Assembly (NCBI GenBank): GCA_021907015.1
Contig: CP091064.1
Location: forward strand, 4,898,001 to 4,962,000
Length of the DNA stretch: 64,000 nt
Reading direction: 5' to 3'
Origin: Pectobacterium sp. PL152
GTDB taxonomy: Bacteria; Pseudomonadota; Gammaproteobacteria; Enterobacterales; Enterobacteriaceae
Both the position numbers and the translations under genes were made by a program. The notes beneath the pieces were generated by a model. It made no database searches, was not told the origin of the DNA, and was given only the letters and a program-made list of their open reading frames with translations. Below are positions 39,561 to 51,410 of this stretch, one piece after another (within the stretch, counting starts at the first letter, position 1; every line of letters starts with the position of its first letter).

Positions 39561-40151
39561 TTACCAGTCAATACCTTGCTGTGCCTGAATCCCGTTATCA
39601 AACGCATGTTTTACCGGACGCATTTCCGTCACGGTATCGGCCATTTCCAGCAAGTCACGGTGGCAGCCGCGGCCGGTAATAATGACCGTCTGTCCGGCAG
39701 GGCGTTGTTTTAATGCGGTGACAATGTCACTTAAATCCAGGTAATCATAGCTAAGCATGTACGTCAGTTCGTCCAACACGACGAGATCGAGTTGTGGGTC
39801 TGCCAGCATACGTTTGCCATGCTGCCAGACATGCTGTGCTGCTTCCGTATCCGTCTGGCGATTCTGCGTCTCCCAGGTAAAGCCTGTCGCCATGACCTGA
39901 AATTCCACGCCGTGCTGTTGTAGCAGGTTCTTCTCACCGTTTGGCCATTCACCTTTGATAAACTGGATCACGCCCGCGCGTAACCCGTGACCGATTGCCC
40001 GTGTGACGGTGCCAAATGCGGCCGTGGTCTTGCCTTTTCCATTGCCGGTAAAAACGATCAGAATGCCGCGCGTTTCATTCGCGGCGGCAATACGGGCGTC
40101 GACCTTTTCTTTCAGGCGCTGCTGGCGTTGCTGGTGGCGTTCATCGCTCAT
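39561..40151 (-). CDS. btuR: Cob(I)alamin adenosyltransferase BtuR
   Basis: Transfers the adenosyl group from ATP to corrinoids, making adenosylcobalamin. P-loop FTGNGKGKTTAAFG (about residues 34-47), VIQFIKGEWPNGE and VVLDELTYML are CobO-type motifs. 196 residues as in E. coli. Convergent with rluB and downstream of yciK on the same strand, 18 bp apart. Intact. Confidence 0.95.
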   Translation of the reverse strand: MSDERHQQRQQRLKEKVDARIAAANETRGILIVFTGNGKGKTTAAFGTVTRAIGHGLRAGVIQFIKGEWPNGEKNLLQQHGVEFQVMATGFTWETQNRQTDTEAAQHVWQHGKRMLADPQLDLVVLDELTYMLSYDYLDLSDIVTALKQRPAGQTVIITGRGCHRDLLEMADTVTEMRPVKHAFDNGIQAQQGIDW

Positions 40152-40169
40152 CGTGCGTGTTCTTCTCTA

Positions 40170-40930
40170 TTATTCGGCTGGACCGGCTTTTCTGCCCGGC
40201 TGTGCGTCAAAACTCATTCCCGTCTTGCGGCGACTGTCATCGCCCATCAGATAGAGATACAGCGGCATAATATCTGCCGGTGTTTTCAGTTTCATCGGGT
40301 CTTCGTTGGGGAACGCTGAAGCGCGCATTCCCGTACGCGTTCCGCCGGGATTAATACAGTTCACGCGCAGATCTTGTGAACGATATTCTTCTGCCAGCAC
40401 CTGCATCAGGCCTTCTGTCGCGAACTTGGATACGGAGTAGGCTCCCCAACCGGCGCGACCTTCGCGGCCCACGCTGGAACTGGTGAAAACCAGAGACGCA
40501 CAAGATGATTTCAATAACAGAGGCAGCAGCGCCTGTGTCAGCATAAAGGTGGCGTTGACGTTGACCTGCATAACCTGATGCCAGATCTCCGGCGTTTGCT
40601 GCGTGATAGGCGCGATTTCCCCGAGCAGCCCGGCGTTGTGAAGAACCCCGTCCAGATGCGGTACAACCTGTGCCAGTTCGTCAGCCAGTTGAAAGCACTG
40701 CGCGGAAGATAAGGCCAGCATATCGCAGACAACCACGTGCGCTGGCGTACCATGTTCCTGCTCGATCTGCTGTTTAACTGCCTGAAGTTTGCTTTCTGTT
40801 CGGCCTAATAAGATGACGTGTGCGCCGTAGCGGGCATAGGTCAGGGCGGCTTCCGGCCAATGCCGTCGCCAGCGCCGGTCACCAGAATGATACGGTTTTG
40901 CAGTAAATCGATTTTAGGCTGGTAATGCAC
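40170..40930 (-). pseudogene. yciK: Short-chain dehydrogenase YciK, frameshifted
   Basis: SDR family oxidoreductase of about 253 residues, substrate unknown. The NAD(P)-binding glycine motif is ILVTGAGDGIG; NAGLLGEIAP, and the catalytic Ser-Tyr-Lys (TSSSVGREGRAGWGAYSVSKFA) are intact. The C-terminal FDAQPGRKAGPAE ends it. The break is at CC 40853-40854 on the plus strand (GIGRKPP; one more base restores GREAALTYARYGAHVILLG). Start is GTG 40928-40930 with AAGAGGAAT upstream; E. coli uses the same MHYQPK start. Confidence 0.92.
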
Positions 40931-41287
40931 AATGAATTCCTCTTGCCGTGGCGTCAAACCGCCACGCTTCAGATAATAGACCTGCCATTGCGTGTTGGCA
41001 CGGCGAGATATGTCGGGTCGTACCGCTCGGAACGCCAGATGACGGCGCATCCGGGCAGGGTGAATGGGGGTGTTATGCCTCAAATGTCGTCTGTTTTCAA
41101 TGAGACTGCCTCTATTTCTCCCTGCGCTGTTGTAAAAAGCAGCAATAGGCATAAAAAACGCAGGAATAACATCGCCATATTGCGTGCCATCAGTTAGGTT
41201 ATAGGGAGGGAATGGCGCTCGACGTCAACGCCATGGTTGGTGAGTAAACCAACATTAATTAATACGCAGTCAATGAGGACGGTGTTT

Positions 41288-42334
41288 GTGGAATTACTTT
41301 CTCTGTACGGTTTATTCCTGGCTAAGGTACTCACTATCGTGGTGGCTATTGGTGCGTTAGTCGTTCTGGCATTTGGGATGACACAGCGTAAGCGCCAGCA
41401 TAAGGGTGAGTTGCAGGTCTCGAATCTGGGCGAGCAATATCAGGAAATGCAGCGCGAAATGCAGACTGCCTGTATGAGCGACACCGAACGTAAGCTGTTA
41501 TCGAAACAAGAAAAGAAGAAAGAAAAAGAAACCGCAAAGCAAGATAAACAGCGTGCCAAACGTGGCGAAGAGAAAAGTGTCAAACCGTGCCTGTACGTTC
41601 TCGACTTCAACGGCAGTATGGATGCAGGCGAAGTCAGTTCGCTGCGTGAAGAGATCTCCGCCGTGCTGGCTGTTGCGAAGCCACAGGATGAAGTGCTGTT
41701 GCGCCTCGAAAGCCCCGGCGGTGTCGTGCACGGTTATGGGCTGGCCGCCTCGCAATTACAACGTTTACGCCAGAGTGGCGTGCGCTTGACCGTTGCCGTG
41801 GATAAAGTGGCTGCCAGCGGTGGCTATATGATGGCCTGCGTGGCTGACCGTATCGTAGCGGCGCCTTTTGCGATTGTGGGATCTATCGGCGTCGTGGCGC
41901 AGATTCCCAATTTCCACCGTTTGCTGAAAAACAAAGACATTGATGTTGAGCTGCACACCGCCGGTGAATTTAAACGTACATTGACGCTGTTTGGTGAAAA
42001 TACCGAACAAGGCCGTGAGAAATTCCGCGAAGATCTGAATGTCACGCATACGCTGTTCAAGGATTTTGTGCAGCAGATGCGCCCCTCACTGGACATTGAT
42101 TCGGTGGCGACGGGAGAGCACTGGTTTGGCACGCAGGCGAAAGATCTGGGATTGATTGATGCCATCGGTACCAGTGACGACCTGCTAATTGCTGAAATGG
42201 CCAGCCATGAAGTATTAAGCGTTCGCTATACGCGCCGTAAACGCCTGCTGGATCGTCTGACGGGCAGCGCAGGAGACACCGCAGAACGACTGATGCTGCG
42301 CTGGTGGCAACGTGGTTCAAAGCCCCTGCTGTAA
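41288..42334 (+). CDS. sohB: Putative inner-membrane serine peptidase SohB
   Basis: S49 family peptidase, 348 residues. One N-terminal membrane segment (LYGLFLAKVLTIVVAIGALV), a charged coiled region of Lys/Glu (about 60-100), then the peptidase domain with nucleophile Ser in VAASGGYMMACVADRI and ESPGGVVHGYG; the catalytic Lys lies in GEFKRTLTLFG. Start GTG 41288 with GAGGA eight bases before it matches E. coli MELLSEYGLF; a longer open frame from 41237 is not supported. Role in E. coli not well defined. Intact. Confidence 0.94.
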   Translation: MELLSLYGLFLAKVLTIVVAIGALVVLAFGMTQRKRQHKGELQVSNLGEQYQEMQREMQTACMSDTERKLLSKQEKKKEKETAKQDKQRAKRGEEKSVKPCLYVLDFNGSMDAGEVSSLREEISAVLAVAKPQDEVLLRLESPGGVVHGYGLAASQLQRLRQSGVRLTVAVDKVAASGGYMMACVADRIVAAPFAIVGSIGVVAQIPNFHRLLKNKDIDVELHTAGEFKRTLTLFGENTEQGREKFREDLNVTHTLFKDFVQQMRPSLDIDSVATGEHWFGTQAKDLGLIDAIGTSDDLLIAEMASHEVLSVRYTRRKRLLDRLTGSAGDTAERLMLRWWQRGSKPLL

Positions 42335-42360
42335 CTCTTAGAGTAGAGCTGCACACAATG

Positions 42361-42386
42361 AAATGCCCGCGTATTTGCGGGCATTT
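42361..42386. terminator. Terminator between sohB and yciN
   Basis: AAATGCCCGC pairs with GCGGGCATTT between the convergent genes. T-runs are short. Confidence 0.65.
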
Positions 42387-42407
42387 GCATATTATCCATC
42401 AAGGTAT

Positions 42408-42675
42408 TTAATCAATCAGATAATATTTTTCGGATAAAACATGAGCAAGATGCTTGAACATGTTAAATACCGCGGTGCTTTTTAAGGTTGGCATTCCACT
42501 CGCATCGAGAAAAACTCACCACGAAAAACCAGCACGTCGTTTTTTGTTCTACGCTATCTGCGACCATGCCATGTAAATAGTCATCGTGATGTTTAATGAT
42601 GTCGTTGGCTTCAATTAATAAGCTCTGGCGGCTAATCGGCCGCTTTTCTTCGTTACCCTGATATTCAGGTGACAT
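42408..42675 (-). pseudogene. yciN: YciN, DUF2498 small protein, frameshifted twice
   Basis: About 89 residues when repaired. N-terminal KRPISRQSLLIEANDIIKHHDD matches the E. coli protein; the repaired C-terminal part has [20 protein letters not shown] followed by [22 protein letters not shown]. Breaks at TTTTTT 42540-42545 and AAAAA 42510-42514 (one base missing each) close the frame early in a wrong frame. ATG 42673-42675 follows CAGGAGTG. Function unknown. Between sohB and topA, as in E. coli. Confidence 0.85.
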
Positions 42676-43020
42676 GATTCTCACTCCTGTACTCACCCTT
42701 GAAAAAGGGGTAGTTGCACTATATCAACAAAGCTATTTCTAAAATCAGCATGGTTATTTCAACGCTGCATAGAAATAAGGGTACTGCGATACGGTTTCAG
42801 CGTAAAGGGTAGATTATGATGCAAATGGACTACATTTTAGGGGCTTACCTGCCGATATTCAGTATGGCAGGAAGCGGATAAAACAGGTTTTCCATGCTAA
42901 TTAGGTTGCGTGGCAGTATTTATCAGGTAGAGTGTGGGATTTTGCGCAGTCAGTAGAATCCGCTCTGGATGCCCCGAAAAATATCTGATTTTCAGAAGAA
43001 TTCAGCAGGTAATAGTACAT
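42676..43020. other. Intergenic region, yciN-topA
   Basis: 345 bp upstream of topA, presumably holding its several promoters. A 21-codon ORF (42816-42881) with AAGGG eight bases ahead is the only reading frame I noticed; its product, MMQMDYILGAYLPIFSMAGS and one more Gly, is unconvincing without homologues. Confidence 0.4.
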
Positions 43021-45621
43021 ATGGGTAAAGCTCTCGTTATCGTCGAGTCCCCGGCAAAAGCCAAAACGATCAATAAGTATTTAGGCAATGACTACGTGGT
43101 GAAATCCAGCGTCGGTCATGTACGCGATTTGCCGACGAGTGGCTCAGTCAGTAAAAAGAGCGCGGACTCAACGACTAAAGATAAAACGAAAAAGAAAGTC
43201 AAAAAGGATGAAAAATCCGCGCTGGTTAATCGTATGGGCGTCGACCCTTATCATGGCTGGAAAGCCAACTACGAAATACTGCCGGGTAAGGAGAAGGTTG
43301 TCTCCGAATTAAAAACGCTGGCGGAAAATGCCGACCACATCTATCTCGCAACCGACCTTGACCGCGAAGGGGAAGCCATTGCCTGGCACCTGCGGGAAAT
43401 CATTGGTGGTGAAGATGAGCGTTTCAGCCGCGTGGTGTTTAACGAAATCACGAAAAATGCCATCAAACAGGCATTTGAAAAACCAGACACGTTGAATATT
43501 GACCGCGTTAATGCACAGCAGGCGCGTCGGTTTATGGATCGCGTGGTGGGTTACATGGTATCCCCGCTGCTGTGGAAAAAAATCGCCCGCGGCTTGTCCG
43601 CTGGACGCGTGCAGTCGGTTGCGGTGCGCCTGATTGTCGATCGCGAACGCGAAATCAAAGCGTTTGTGCCGGAAGAGTATTGGGAACTGCACGCCGATTT
43701 GCTGGCAGGCAGCGATATTCAGCTGCAAATGCAGGTGACGCACCATAACGGCAAACCGTTTAAACCCGTTAATAAAGAGCAAACACAGGCCGCGGTTAGC
43801 CTGCTTGAAAACGCCCGTTATAAGGTTGCCGATCGTGAAGATAAGCCGACCAGCAGTAAGCCGGGCGCGCCGTTCATCACCTCAACGCTGCAACAGGCTG
43901 CCAGTACACGCCTTGGCTTTGGCGTGAAAAAAACCATGATGATGGCACAGCGTCTGTATGAAGCGGGCTACATTACTTACATGCGTACCGACTCAACGAA
44001 CCTCAGTCAGGATGCCTTGACGATGGTACGTGGCTATATTGGCGAAGAATTCGGTAAGCGTTATCTGCCCGAATCCGCGAACCTTTACAGCAGCAAAGAA
44101 AACTCTCAGGAAGCGCACGAAGCGATTCGTCCTTCCGATGTTGGCGTGCTGGCCGACAACTTGAAAGATATGGAGGCCGATGCACAGAAGCTGTATCAGT
44201 TGATTTGGCGTCAGTTCGTCGCCTGTCAAATGACGCCTGCGCAATACGATTCCACCACGTTAATCGTGGAGGCCGCAGATTATCAACTGCGTGCGAAAGG
44301 CCGTACGCTGCGTTTCGATGGTTGGACGAAAGTCATGCCTGCGCTGCGTAAAAATGATGAAGATCGCACGTTGCCAACCGTGGCGGTGGGCGAGGCGCTG
44401 TCGCTGCAGAAGCTGCTGCCAGGGCAACACTTCACTAAGCCACCGGCGCGTTACAGCGATGCCTCACTGGTTAAAGAACTGGAAAAGCGCGGCATTGGCC
44501 GTCCGTCTACCTACGCGTCTATTATTTCAACCATTCAGGATCGCGGCTACGTTCGAGTAGAGAACCGTCGTTTCTACGCCGAGAAGATGGGCGAAATCGT
44601 TACCGATCGATTGGAAGAAAACTTCCGCGAATTGATGAATTACGATTTCACCGCGCGGATGGAAAGTCGTCTCGATCAGGTTGCCAATAATCAGGCGGAA
44701 TGGAAAGCCGTGCTGGATGAGTTCTTCAATGAATTCAGCCAGCAGTTGGAAAAGGCCGAGCAGGATCCGGAAGAAGGCGGCATGCGCCCTAATGCGATGG
44801 TGTTGACTAGCATTGACTGCCCAACCTGTTCCCGCCAAATGGGGATTCGTACCGCTAGCACGGGAGTGTTCCTGGGCTGCTCCGGCTACGCCCTGTCGCC
44901 GAAAGAGCGCTGCAAAACTACGATCAACCTGATCCCAGAAAACGAAGTGCTGAACGTGTTGGAAGGCGATGATGCTGAAACCAACGCGCTGCGTGCCCGT
45001 CGCCGCTGTGAAAAATGTGGTACGGCGATGGACAGCTACCTGATTGATAATCAGCGTAAGCTGCACGTTTGTGGTAATAACCCAGCCTGTGACGGGTATG
45101 AGATCGAAACCGGCGAGTTCCGCATCAAAGGCTATGATGGCCCAATTGTTGAGTGCGAGAAGTGTGGTTCCGAAATGCATCTCAAAATGGGACGTTTCGG
45201 TAAATACATGGCGTGTACCAACGAGAGCTGTGGGAATACGCGTAAGATCCTGCGTAATGGCGAGGTTGCACCGCCGAAGGAAGATCCGGTGCCGTTGCCT
45301 GAGTTGCCTTGTGAGAAGTCCGACGCCTATTTCGTCCTGCGTGACGGGGCAGCAGGCGTTTTCCTCGCGGCCAATACGTTCCCGAAATCGCGTGAAACGC
45401 GAGCACCATTAGTAGAAGAACTGGTGCGTTTCAAAGATCGCTTGCCGGAAAAGCTGCGCTATTTGGCGGAAGCTCCGGTGGTTGATAAAGACGGCAATAA
45501 GACGCAGGTGCGTTTCAGCCGTAAGACCAAACAGCAATATGTTTCGTCAGAAAAAGATGGCAAGGCAACAGGCTGGTCAGCGTTTTACATCGATGGCAAG
45601 TGGGTTGAAGGGAAGAAGTAA
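43021..45621 (+). CDS. topA: DNA topoisomerase I
   Basis: Type IA topoisomerase that relaxes negative supercoils. TOPRIM domain at the N terminus ([20 protein letters not shown]), with the DxDxE motif in [16 protein letters not shown]. The active-site Tyr lies in [12 protein letters not shown] (about residue 320). C-terminal zinc-binding Cys4 motifs include [20 protein letters not shown] and [10 protein letters not shown]. 866 residues, one more than E. coli. The ATG at 43021 is followed by a family-standard start; the frame is open upstream to 42934. Intact. Confidence 0.97.
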   Translation: MGKALVIVESPAKAKTINKYLGNDYVVKSSVGHVRDLPTSGSVSKKSADSTTKDKTKKKVKKDEKSALVNRMGVDPYHGWKANYEILPGKEKVVSELKTLAENADHIYLATDLDREGEAIAWHLREIIGGEDERFSRVVFNEITKNAIKQAFEKPDTLNIDRVNAQQARRFMDRVVGYMVSPLLWKKIARGLSAGRVQSVAVRLIVDREREIKAFVPEEYWELHADLLAGSDIQLQMQVTHHNGKPFKPVNKEQTQAAVSLLENARYKVADREDKPTSSKPGAPFITSTLQQAASTRLGFGVKKTMMMAQRLYEAGYITYMRTDSTNLSQDALTMVRGYIGEEFGKRYLPESANLYSSKENSQEAHEAIRPSDVGVLADNLKDMEADAQKLYQLIWRQFVACQMTPAQYDSTTLIVEAADYQLRAKGRTLRFDGWTKVMPALRKNDEDRTLPTVAVGEALSLQKLLPGQHFTKPPARYSDASLVKELEKRGIGRPSTYASIISTIQDRGYVRVENRRFYAEKMGEIVTDRLEENFRELMNYDFTARMESRLDQVANNQAEWKAVLDEFFNEFSQQLEKAEQDPEEGGMRPNAMVLTSIDCPTCSRQMGIRTASTGVFLGCSGYALSPKERCKTTINLIPENEVLNVLEGDDAETNALRARRRCEKCGTAMDSYLIDNQRKLHVCGNNPACDGYEIETGEFRIKGYDGPIVECEKCGSEMHLKMGRFGKYMACTNESCGNTRKILRNGEVAPPKEDPVPLPELPCEKSDAYFVLRDGAAGVFLAANTFPKSRETRAPLVEELVRFKDRLPEKLRYLAEAPVVDKDGNKTQVRFSRKTKQQYVSSEKDGKATGWSAFYIDGKWVEGKK

Positions 45622-45676
45622 CCTCTTTTTGTCACCCAGCGTGTAACCGGATTATGCGCAAGAAATAGCGACATCA

Positions 45677-45700
45677 AGCCAGCCGTAAGGCTGGTTTTTT
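45677..45700 (+). terminator. topA terminator
   Basis: CCAGCC-GTAA-GGCTGG followed by TTTTTT, 56 bp after the stop codon. Confidence 0.85.
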
Positions 45701-45933
45701 CGATCGCAGAAAATCTCCAGACAAAACAGATGTATGAAGATTGTCCTGCGATAGCATGAGTATTGTTGATCCGTGATAGAGAATCATGCGGTTTACCTCG
45801 GTGATAATCGCACGCACTGCGTTCTTTATCGTTGGCCATGTAAAAATGGTTATATAAAAATAATTTTTATGATTAAATGACATTAGTTGATGGAAATATG
45901 CGCCAGGTGGTTAAGGCGTAGTCAGATCAATAG

Positions 45934-46092
45934 ACCCCAATAATTCGAGTTGCAGAAAGGCGGCAGAGAGGGACAAATCTACCGGGAGCAGATTTGAACG
46001 CTGCTTGCAGCGGTCCTTCGGGGCGAGGCCCACGACGGGCCGAGTAGTTGAGCGTAGCCAACGCATATGCAGCTTGAAGCATTACGGGTATA
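45934..46092. repeat. Intergenic MITE-like repeat, copy 2 (topA-cysB)
   Basis: Shares termini with the element at 7249-7443: ACCCCAATAATTCGAGTTGCAG on one side and a right end containing ATATGCAGCTTGAAGCATTACGGGTATA that mirrors it. The interior differs and contains GGGCCTCGCCCC-like complementarity (GGGGCGAGGCCC with GACGGGCC) and CTGCTTGCAGCG. No protein-coding sign. It ends 67 bp before cysB, so it may affect the cysB leader. Confidence 0.6.
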
Positions 46093-46155
46093 AAACGGAA
46101 CGTCGTCAGAACGTCGTGAGATGCCACGCGCACACTTCAATTGGGAATGGGATAA

Positions 46156-47133
<978 letters not shown>

Positions 47134-47160
47134 ACGCCATTCAGGACGAGTCACCAACGT

Positions 47161-47187
47161 AAAAAGCCAGACATTGTCTGGCTTTTT
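47161..47187. terminator. cysB terminator
   Basis: AAAAAGCCAGAC pairs with GTCTGGCTTTTT, symmetric, so active from either side between convergent cysB and dtpA. Confidence 0.88.
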
Positions 47188-47252
47188 GTCATTCAAACGC
47201 GTTGCTCATCACTCCTCACACACATATCGGCGTGAGGGGTTCAGGCTGGTTA

Positions 47253-48772
47253 TCAGGCGGATGCTGTCGTCGTGGCGGCGTCCGCAGGAACGTCGGTGGC
47301 GGCATCCTGCGTCATGCGCGTCAGTTTTGGTGCTGTCAGCAGCATCAGAACGGCGATGACGCCTGTAACGATACCAATCTGCATGAAGACATTGCTGTAA
47401 ACCTCAAGAGACGCGTGCGGGTCGACAACGTTCTCAGGCACGGCCATCAGGTTAGCAACGTAGCCTGCGATAATCGCAGCACCGGCTGTGGTCAGGAACC
47501 AGGCTCCCATGATAAAGCCCATCAGACGCTGTGGCACCAGTTGGGCGACCATCGCCAGACCCAGACCGGAAATCATCAGTTCACCGATGCTTTGTAGCCC
47601 GTAGCAGAGGATTAGCCAGTTGACGGACACGATACCCTGATCGTTTGCCATGCTGGCACCCCAAGGCAGCACCAGAAACGCACCAGAACACAGCACCATA
47701 CCAATCGCAAATTTGTGTGCCATCGGCAGTTGGTCGCCCATTTTGTTATACACCGCAGCCAAAAGCGGGCTGGCAACCATGATCCAGAACGGGTTGAGCG
47801 CCTGGTACTGTTCCGGTTCAAAAGCAAAACCTAAAATTGAATGCTCAACGTTGCGAATCGCAAAGAAGTTTAGCGATGTTGGCATTTGGCTATATAAGAC
47901 AAAAAGACCACCGCTTCCAGCATAAGCAATAACGCGACGATCATTTTCCGTCGTTCAGCACCTTGAACAGAAAACATTTCTTTGATGAAAATAATCACGA
48001 CAGCCAGAGCGATCAAAGCCAGAATCCAGCGAGCGATACTTTGATTGTGTAACAACCAGGTGGACACCGCGATCAAAACGACAATACCAATCAGCGAGCT
48101 CAATAGTTTTGGCAAATGAATCGGTTGGAAATCTGGTTGAGAACCTTGTGTGTTGACCCACTTGCGGCAGAACATAAAGTTAACCAGCGTCAAAATCATA
48201 CCGACTACGCTAAGAGAGAAAGCGACGCTCCAGCCATAGTGAGCGGCAAGCCACGGCGTAGCCAGCATAGAAAAGAAGGAGCCGATATTTATCGCCATAT
48301 AGTACATGGTGAAGGCGCCATCCAGACGTGGGTCGTCTTTCGCATAGCAGGTAGACAGCAGGGATGATGGGTTAGCTTTAAACAATCCGTTACCGACGGC
48401 AATCGTCGCCATACCGATATAGACCCACGTCACGCTGTGGCCAGAATAAGCAATCATGGTATAGCCGAATGCCAGCACAATAGCACCCAGGACGATCACG
48501 CGTTTGGTGCCGAGGACTTTATCGCCCAGCCAGCCGCCAATGGCGACGAAACCGTATACCAGCGCGCTGAACGAAGAGAAGAGGGTGATGGAGTCGGTTT
48601 CGGACATGCCCAGCATTTTGACCAGATAAACGGCCATGATGCCTTGCAGGCCGTAGTAACCAAAACGCTCCCATAGCTCAATGCTAAAGATGAGATAAAA
48701 CGCTTTTGGTTGTTTGAAAGCGTTCATGCTGATGCTTTCGGTGGATTCGCTGTTGTTGTTTGCTGTTGACAC
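47253..48772 (-). pseudogene. dtpA: Dipeptide/tripeptide proton symporter DtpA (POT family), frameshifted
   Basis: Twelve-to-fourteen-span POT/PTR transporter importing di- and tripeptides with protons. [13 protein letters not shown] is the family ExxER motif and [13 protein letters not shown] is the PTR2 signature. The break is at AAAAA 47901-47905 (TTTTT on the coding strand); one added base joins MLEAVVFF to [17 protein letters not shown]. Repaired length about 506. GTG 48770-48772 with AGAGGT upstream matches E. coli MSTANQ. The neighbour nth is the same as in E. coli, but the other neighbour (cysB) is not. Confidence 0.93.
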
Positions 48773-49435
48773 AAAGACCTCTGATTTTACATATCTCGTT
48801 TTTTTAACGAGAAAATAACAAGAGTGAGGCAGTGAAACTGCGACCTCTTTTCATTGTTATGGGGAGGAAAAACGGCGTTATATTGACGTTATTTTACGGA
48901 CAGGCAAGCTTTTGACATGTTTTGTTACAAGTGGATTTGATGGCTGGATAAAACTATAAATCAAATTTTATGCAGAGTTTAATTTCATATCTTGCACCCC
49001 CATCAAACTATTATCTCGGTTTGTCGTATTTATTTTTTTCAAAAGGGATATAATCTGCCTTTTAATTAAAACTAAGACAATATCATTAACTATGAATGAA
49101 TATGCGGTTTAATCTTTTGCATATTATTAAATATGCAGTAAGTATAAAAATCACCAAGTGAACGCAACAAGATGAACGTATAAATAATCACGTTAAGTGA
49201 CATTCAATCACTAAATTTTCTATTAAAAATAACTTATTAGCCTTAAATAGTGGTTATGTGTGTTTTTATACAGGTTTTTTGAGCGACGATGCATCAGAAA
49301 AGGTTGTGAGGATATCTGGGCGTGAGGAGCAAGGGTCGCGTAACTTATTCTGGTAGAAAGAGAGCAGAATAAAGCAGGACGTGGGATCATCGAACTGGCG
49401 GTCTGGTGAATAGGATTCCACCAGACTCTAATCGA
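48773..49435. other. AT-rich intergenic region, dtpA-nth
   Basis: 663 bp without a credible gene. It is strongly AT-rich from 48950 to 49260 and should hold the dtpA promoter. Short direct repeats of TCACTTAA/GTGA type (near 49155-49215) are present, but I could not assign a regulator. No tRNA-like or terminator-bounded RNA is apparent. Confidence 0.4.
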
Positions 49436-50071
49436 TTAAGCGTCGATCTTCTCGCCAAACTCGCACAAATCCTCAATCAGGCAGGAACCACAGCGTGGTT
49501 TGCGTGCGATGCAGGTGTAACGACCATGCAGGATTAACCAGTGATGGCAGTCGACTTTAAATTCTGCCGGAACGACTTTCAGCAGTTTTTCCTCTACCTG
49601 TTCAACATTTTTACCCGGCGCAAACCCTGTACGGTTGCTGACGCGAAAGATGTGGGTATCAACGGCAATGGTCGGCCAGCCAAACGCGGTATTCAGAACC
49701 ACATTTGCCGTTTTTCGCCCGACGCCGGGCAAGGCTTCCAGCGCCGCGCGATCTTCAGGAACCTGGCCCTGATGCTTTTCCAGCAACAGACGGCAGGTTT
49801 TGATGACGTTTTCCGCTTTGCTGTTAAACAGGCCGATGGTCTTGATGTAGTCTTTCACGCCGTCTACGCCGAGCTCAAGCATGGCTTCCGGCGTATTCGC
49901 GACGGGATAGAGTTTTGCTGTTGCTTTGTTGACGCTGACATCGGTCGCCTGTGCAGAAAGCAGAACGGCGATGAGCAGCTCAAACGGCGTGCTGAAATTT
50001 AACTCCGTTGTTGGATGGGGATTGTTGGCACGCAACCGCGTTAAAATCTCAATCCGTTTGGCTTTATTCAC
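49436..50071 (-). CDS. nth: Endonuclease III
   Basis: Base-excision repair glycosylase and AP lyase for oxidised pyrimidines. HhH motif with catalytic Lys (LPGVGRKTANVVLN), catalytic Asp in TIAVDTHIFRV, and the [4Fe-4S] ligands C-X6-C-X2-C-X5-C in CIARKPRCGSCLIEDLC. 211 residues, the same as E. coli, from GTG 50069-50071; an upstream extension in frame is not supported. Ends the rsx gene cluster, 10 bp after rsxE. Intact. Confidence 0.96.
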   Translation of the reverse strand: MNKAKRIEILTRLRANNPHPTTELNFSTPFELLIAVLLSAQATDVSVNKATAKLYPVANTPEAMLELGVDGVKDYIKTIGLFNSKAENVIKTCRLLLEKHQGQVPEDRAALEALPGVGRKTANVVLNTAFGWPTIAVDTHIFRVSNRTGFAPGKNVEQVEEKLLKVVPAEFKVDCHHWLILHGRYTCIARKPRCGSCLIEDLCEFGEKIDA

Positions 50072-50081
50072 AGCGATTCCC

Positions 50082-50774
50082 CTACGGTGCCGGTTGTCGG
50101 CGCAGTTTTCCTTCGGTGACAGCGGCACGGGCCCGGCGTTGTTTCATTTTCTCATCGATCAAATATTTCGCAGCCAGCAACAGCCCCAGACCGATAAACG
50201 CGCCAGGTGGCAGCATGGCCAGCAGGAACGGGGAGTCAAGGTGTACCACCTCGATACGGAGAGTTTTAGCCCAACTACCCAACAGCAAATCCGCACCGTC
50301 GAACAGCGTGCCATTACCCAGAATTTCACGTAACGAACCGAGCACTACCAGCGCGCTGGTGGCTCCCAGCCCCATCGCCAGGCCGTCAATAGCGGAGGGG
50401 AAGACGGCATTCTTGGACGCGAAGGCTTCTGCACGGCCGATGACGATACAGTTTGTCACGATCAGCGGAATAAAGATCCCCAGTGACTGATATAAACCGT
50501 AGGCATAGGCATTGATCAACATTTGCACGGTGCTGACCACCGAGGCAATGATCATAACGTAAATAGGAATACGAATTTCCGCTGGCACCCAGCGGCGTAG
50601 CGCAGAAACGGCCATGTTGGTACAGGTGAGAACCAGCGTGGTTGCCAGCCCGAGTCCCAAGGCATTCGTTGCGGTTGATGACACGGCGAGCAGGGGACAA
50701 AGACCCAGCAATTGAACCAGTGCCGAGTTGTTCTTCCATAACCCTTCAACGAAAAGTGCTTTGGTTTGGCTCAT
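50082..50774 (-). CDS. rsxE: Electron transport complex subunit RsxE
   Basis: Inner-membrane subunit of the Rsx/Rnf complex, which in E. coli helps re-reduce SoxR. About six spans; landmarks [38 protein letters not shown] (a Cys-Asn segment, [14 protein letters not shown], follows). 230 residues. Overlaps rsxG by four bases. Intact. Confidence 0.96.
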   Translation of the reverse strand: MSQTKALFVEGLWKNNSALVQLLGLCPLLAVSSTATNALGLGLATTLVLTCTNMAVSALRRWVPAEIRIPIYVMIIASVVSTVQMLINAYAYGLYQSLGIFIPLIVTNCIVIGRAEAFASKNAVFPSAIDGLAMGLGATSALVVLGSLREILGNGTLFDGADLLLGSWAKTLRIEVVHLDSPFLLAMLPPGAFIGLGLLLAAKYLIDEKMKQRRARAAVTEGKLRRQPAP

Positions 50775-51400
50775 TGGTTCTCTCCACAGGCGGACAGCGT
50801 GTTGATTTGTGACGGCAGCGTTTGCAGATAAAGGGCGCTGCGTTTTACGCTATTAATGACGGCGCGTGGCGTAATGGTGGCTCCGGTAAATTGATCAAAC
50901 ATTCCGCCTTCTTTCTTCACTGCCCAACGGGCATCTTGCTCGCTCTGTACCGTTTGTCCGCTGAATCGGGTGATCCAGTCAGAGATGCGTACTTCGATTT
51001 TATCACCCAGCCCCGGCGTTTCATGATGCTCGGTCACACGAACGCCGAGTACCTTACCGTGAAAATCGGCACCAACCAGCAGTCGAATAGCACCAGAATA
51101 GCCATCCGGCGCGGTACTTTCCAGCGCGGCGGCAACCGGCTCACCGCCCTGGCGGGCGATGAACACGCGATGCGGCGCTGACGATCCTAATGCTGGGTTA
51201 GTGACAACGTAACACTCCTTTTGAATGTCACTATTGTATAATTCGGCGGGAACCACCTGATCCAAAAGCATTTTTTGCTGTAGCATCGCCTGATGCGAGA
51301 TCGTGGGTTCCGTCAGCATGTTCACCACGGCAGTGACTGCGGTAGTGAACGCGGCAAACAGGGCCAGTGTTGTCGCGTGGCGACGCATTGTTGTTATCAT
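50771..51400 (-). CDS. rsxG: Electron transport complex subunit RsxG
   Basis: FMN-binding periplasm-facing subunit. One N-terminal membrane span ([19 protein letters not shown]) and the covalent flavin site [10 protein letters not shown] (Thr in the S/TGAT motif). 209 residues from ATG 51398-51400 with GAGGAGAC just upstream; the open frame extends 18 codons further without family support. Ends SACGENQ. Intact. Confidence 0.95.
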   Translation of the reverse strand: MITTMRRHATTLALFAAFTTAVTAVVNMLTEPTISHQAMLQQKMLLDQVVPAELYNSDIQKECYVVTNPALGSSAPHRVFIARQGGEPVAAALESTAPDGYSGAIRLLVGADFHGKVLGVRVTEHHETPGLGDKIEVRISDWITRFSGQTVQSEQDARWAVKKEGGMFDQFTGATITPRAVINSVKRSALYLQTLPSQINTLSACGENQ

Positions 51401-51410
51401 GGGCGTCTCC

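Noticed and set aside
44527-45180. 217-residue ORF antisense to topA
   Set aside because: Shadow frame opposite the intact topA zinc-finger region.
47174-47597. Plus-strand ORFs after cysB
   Set aside because: They overlap the cysB terminator and the dtpA C terminus antisense.
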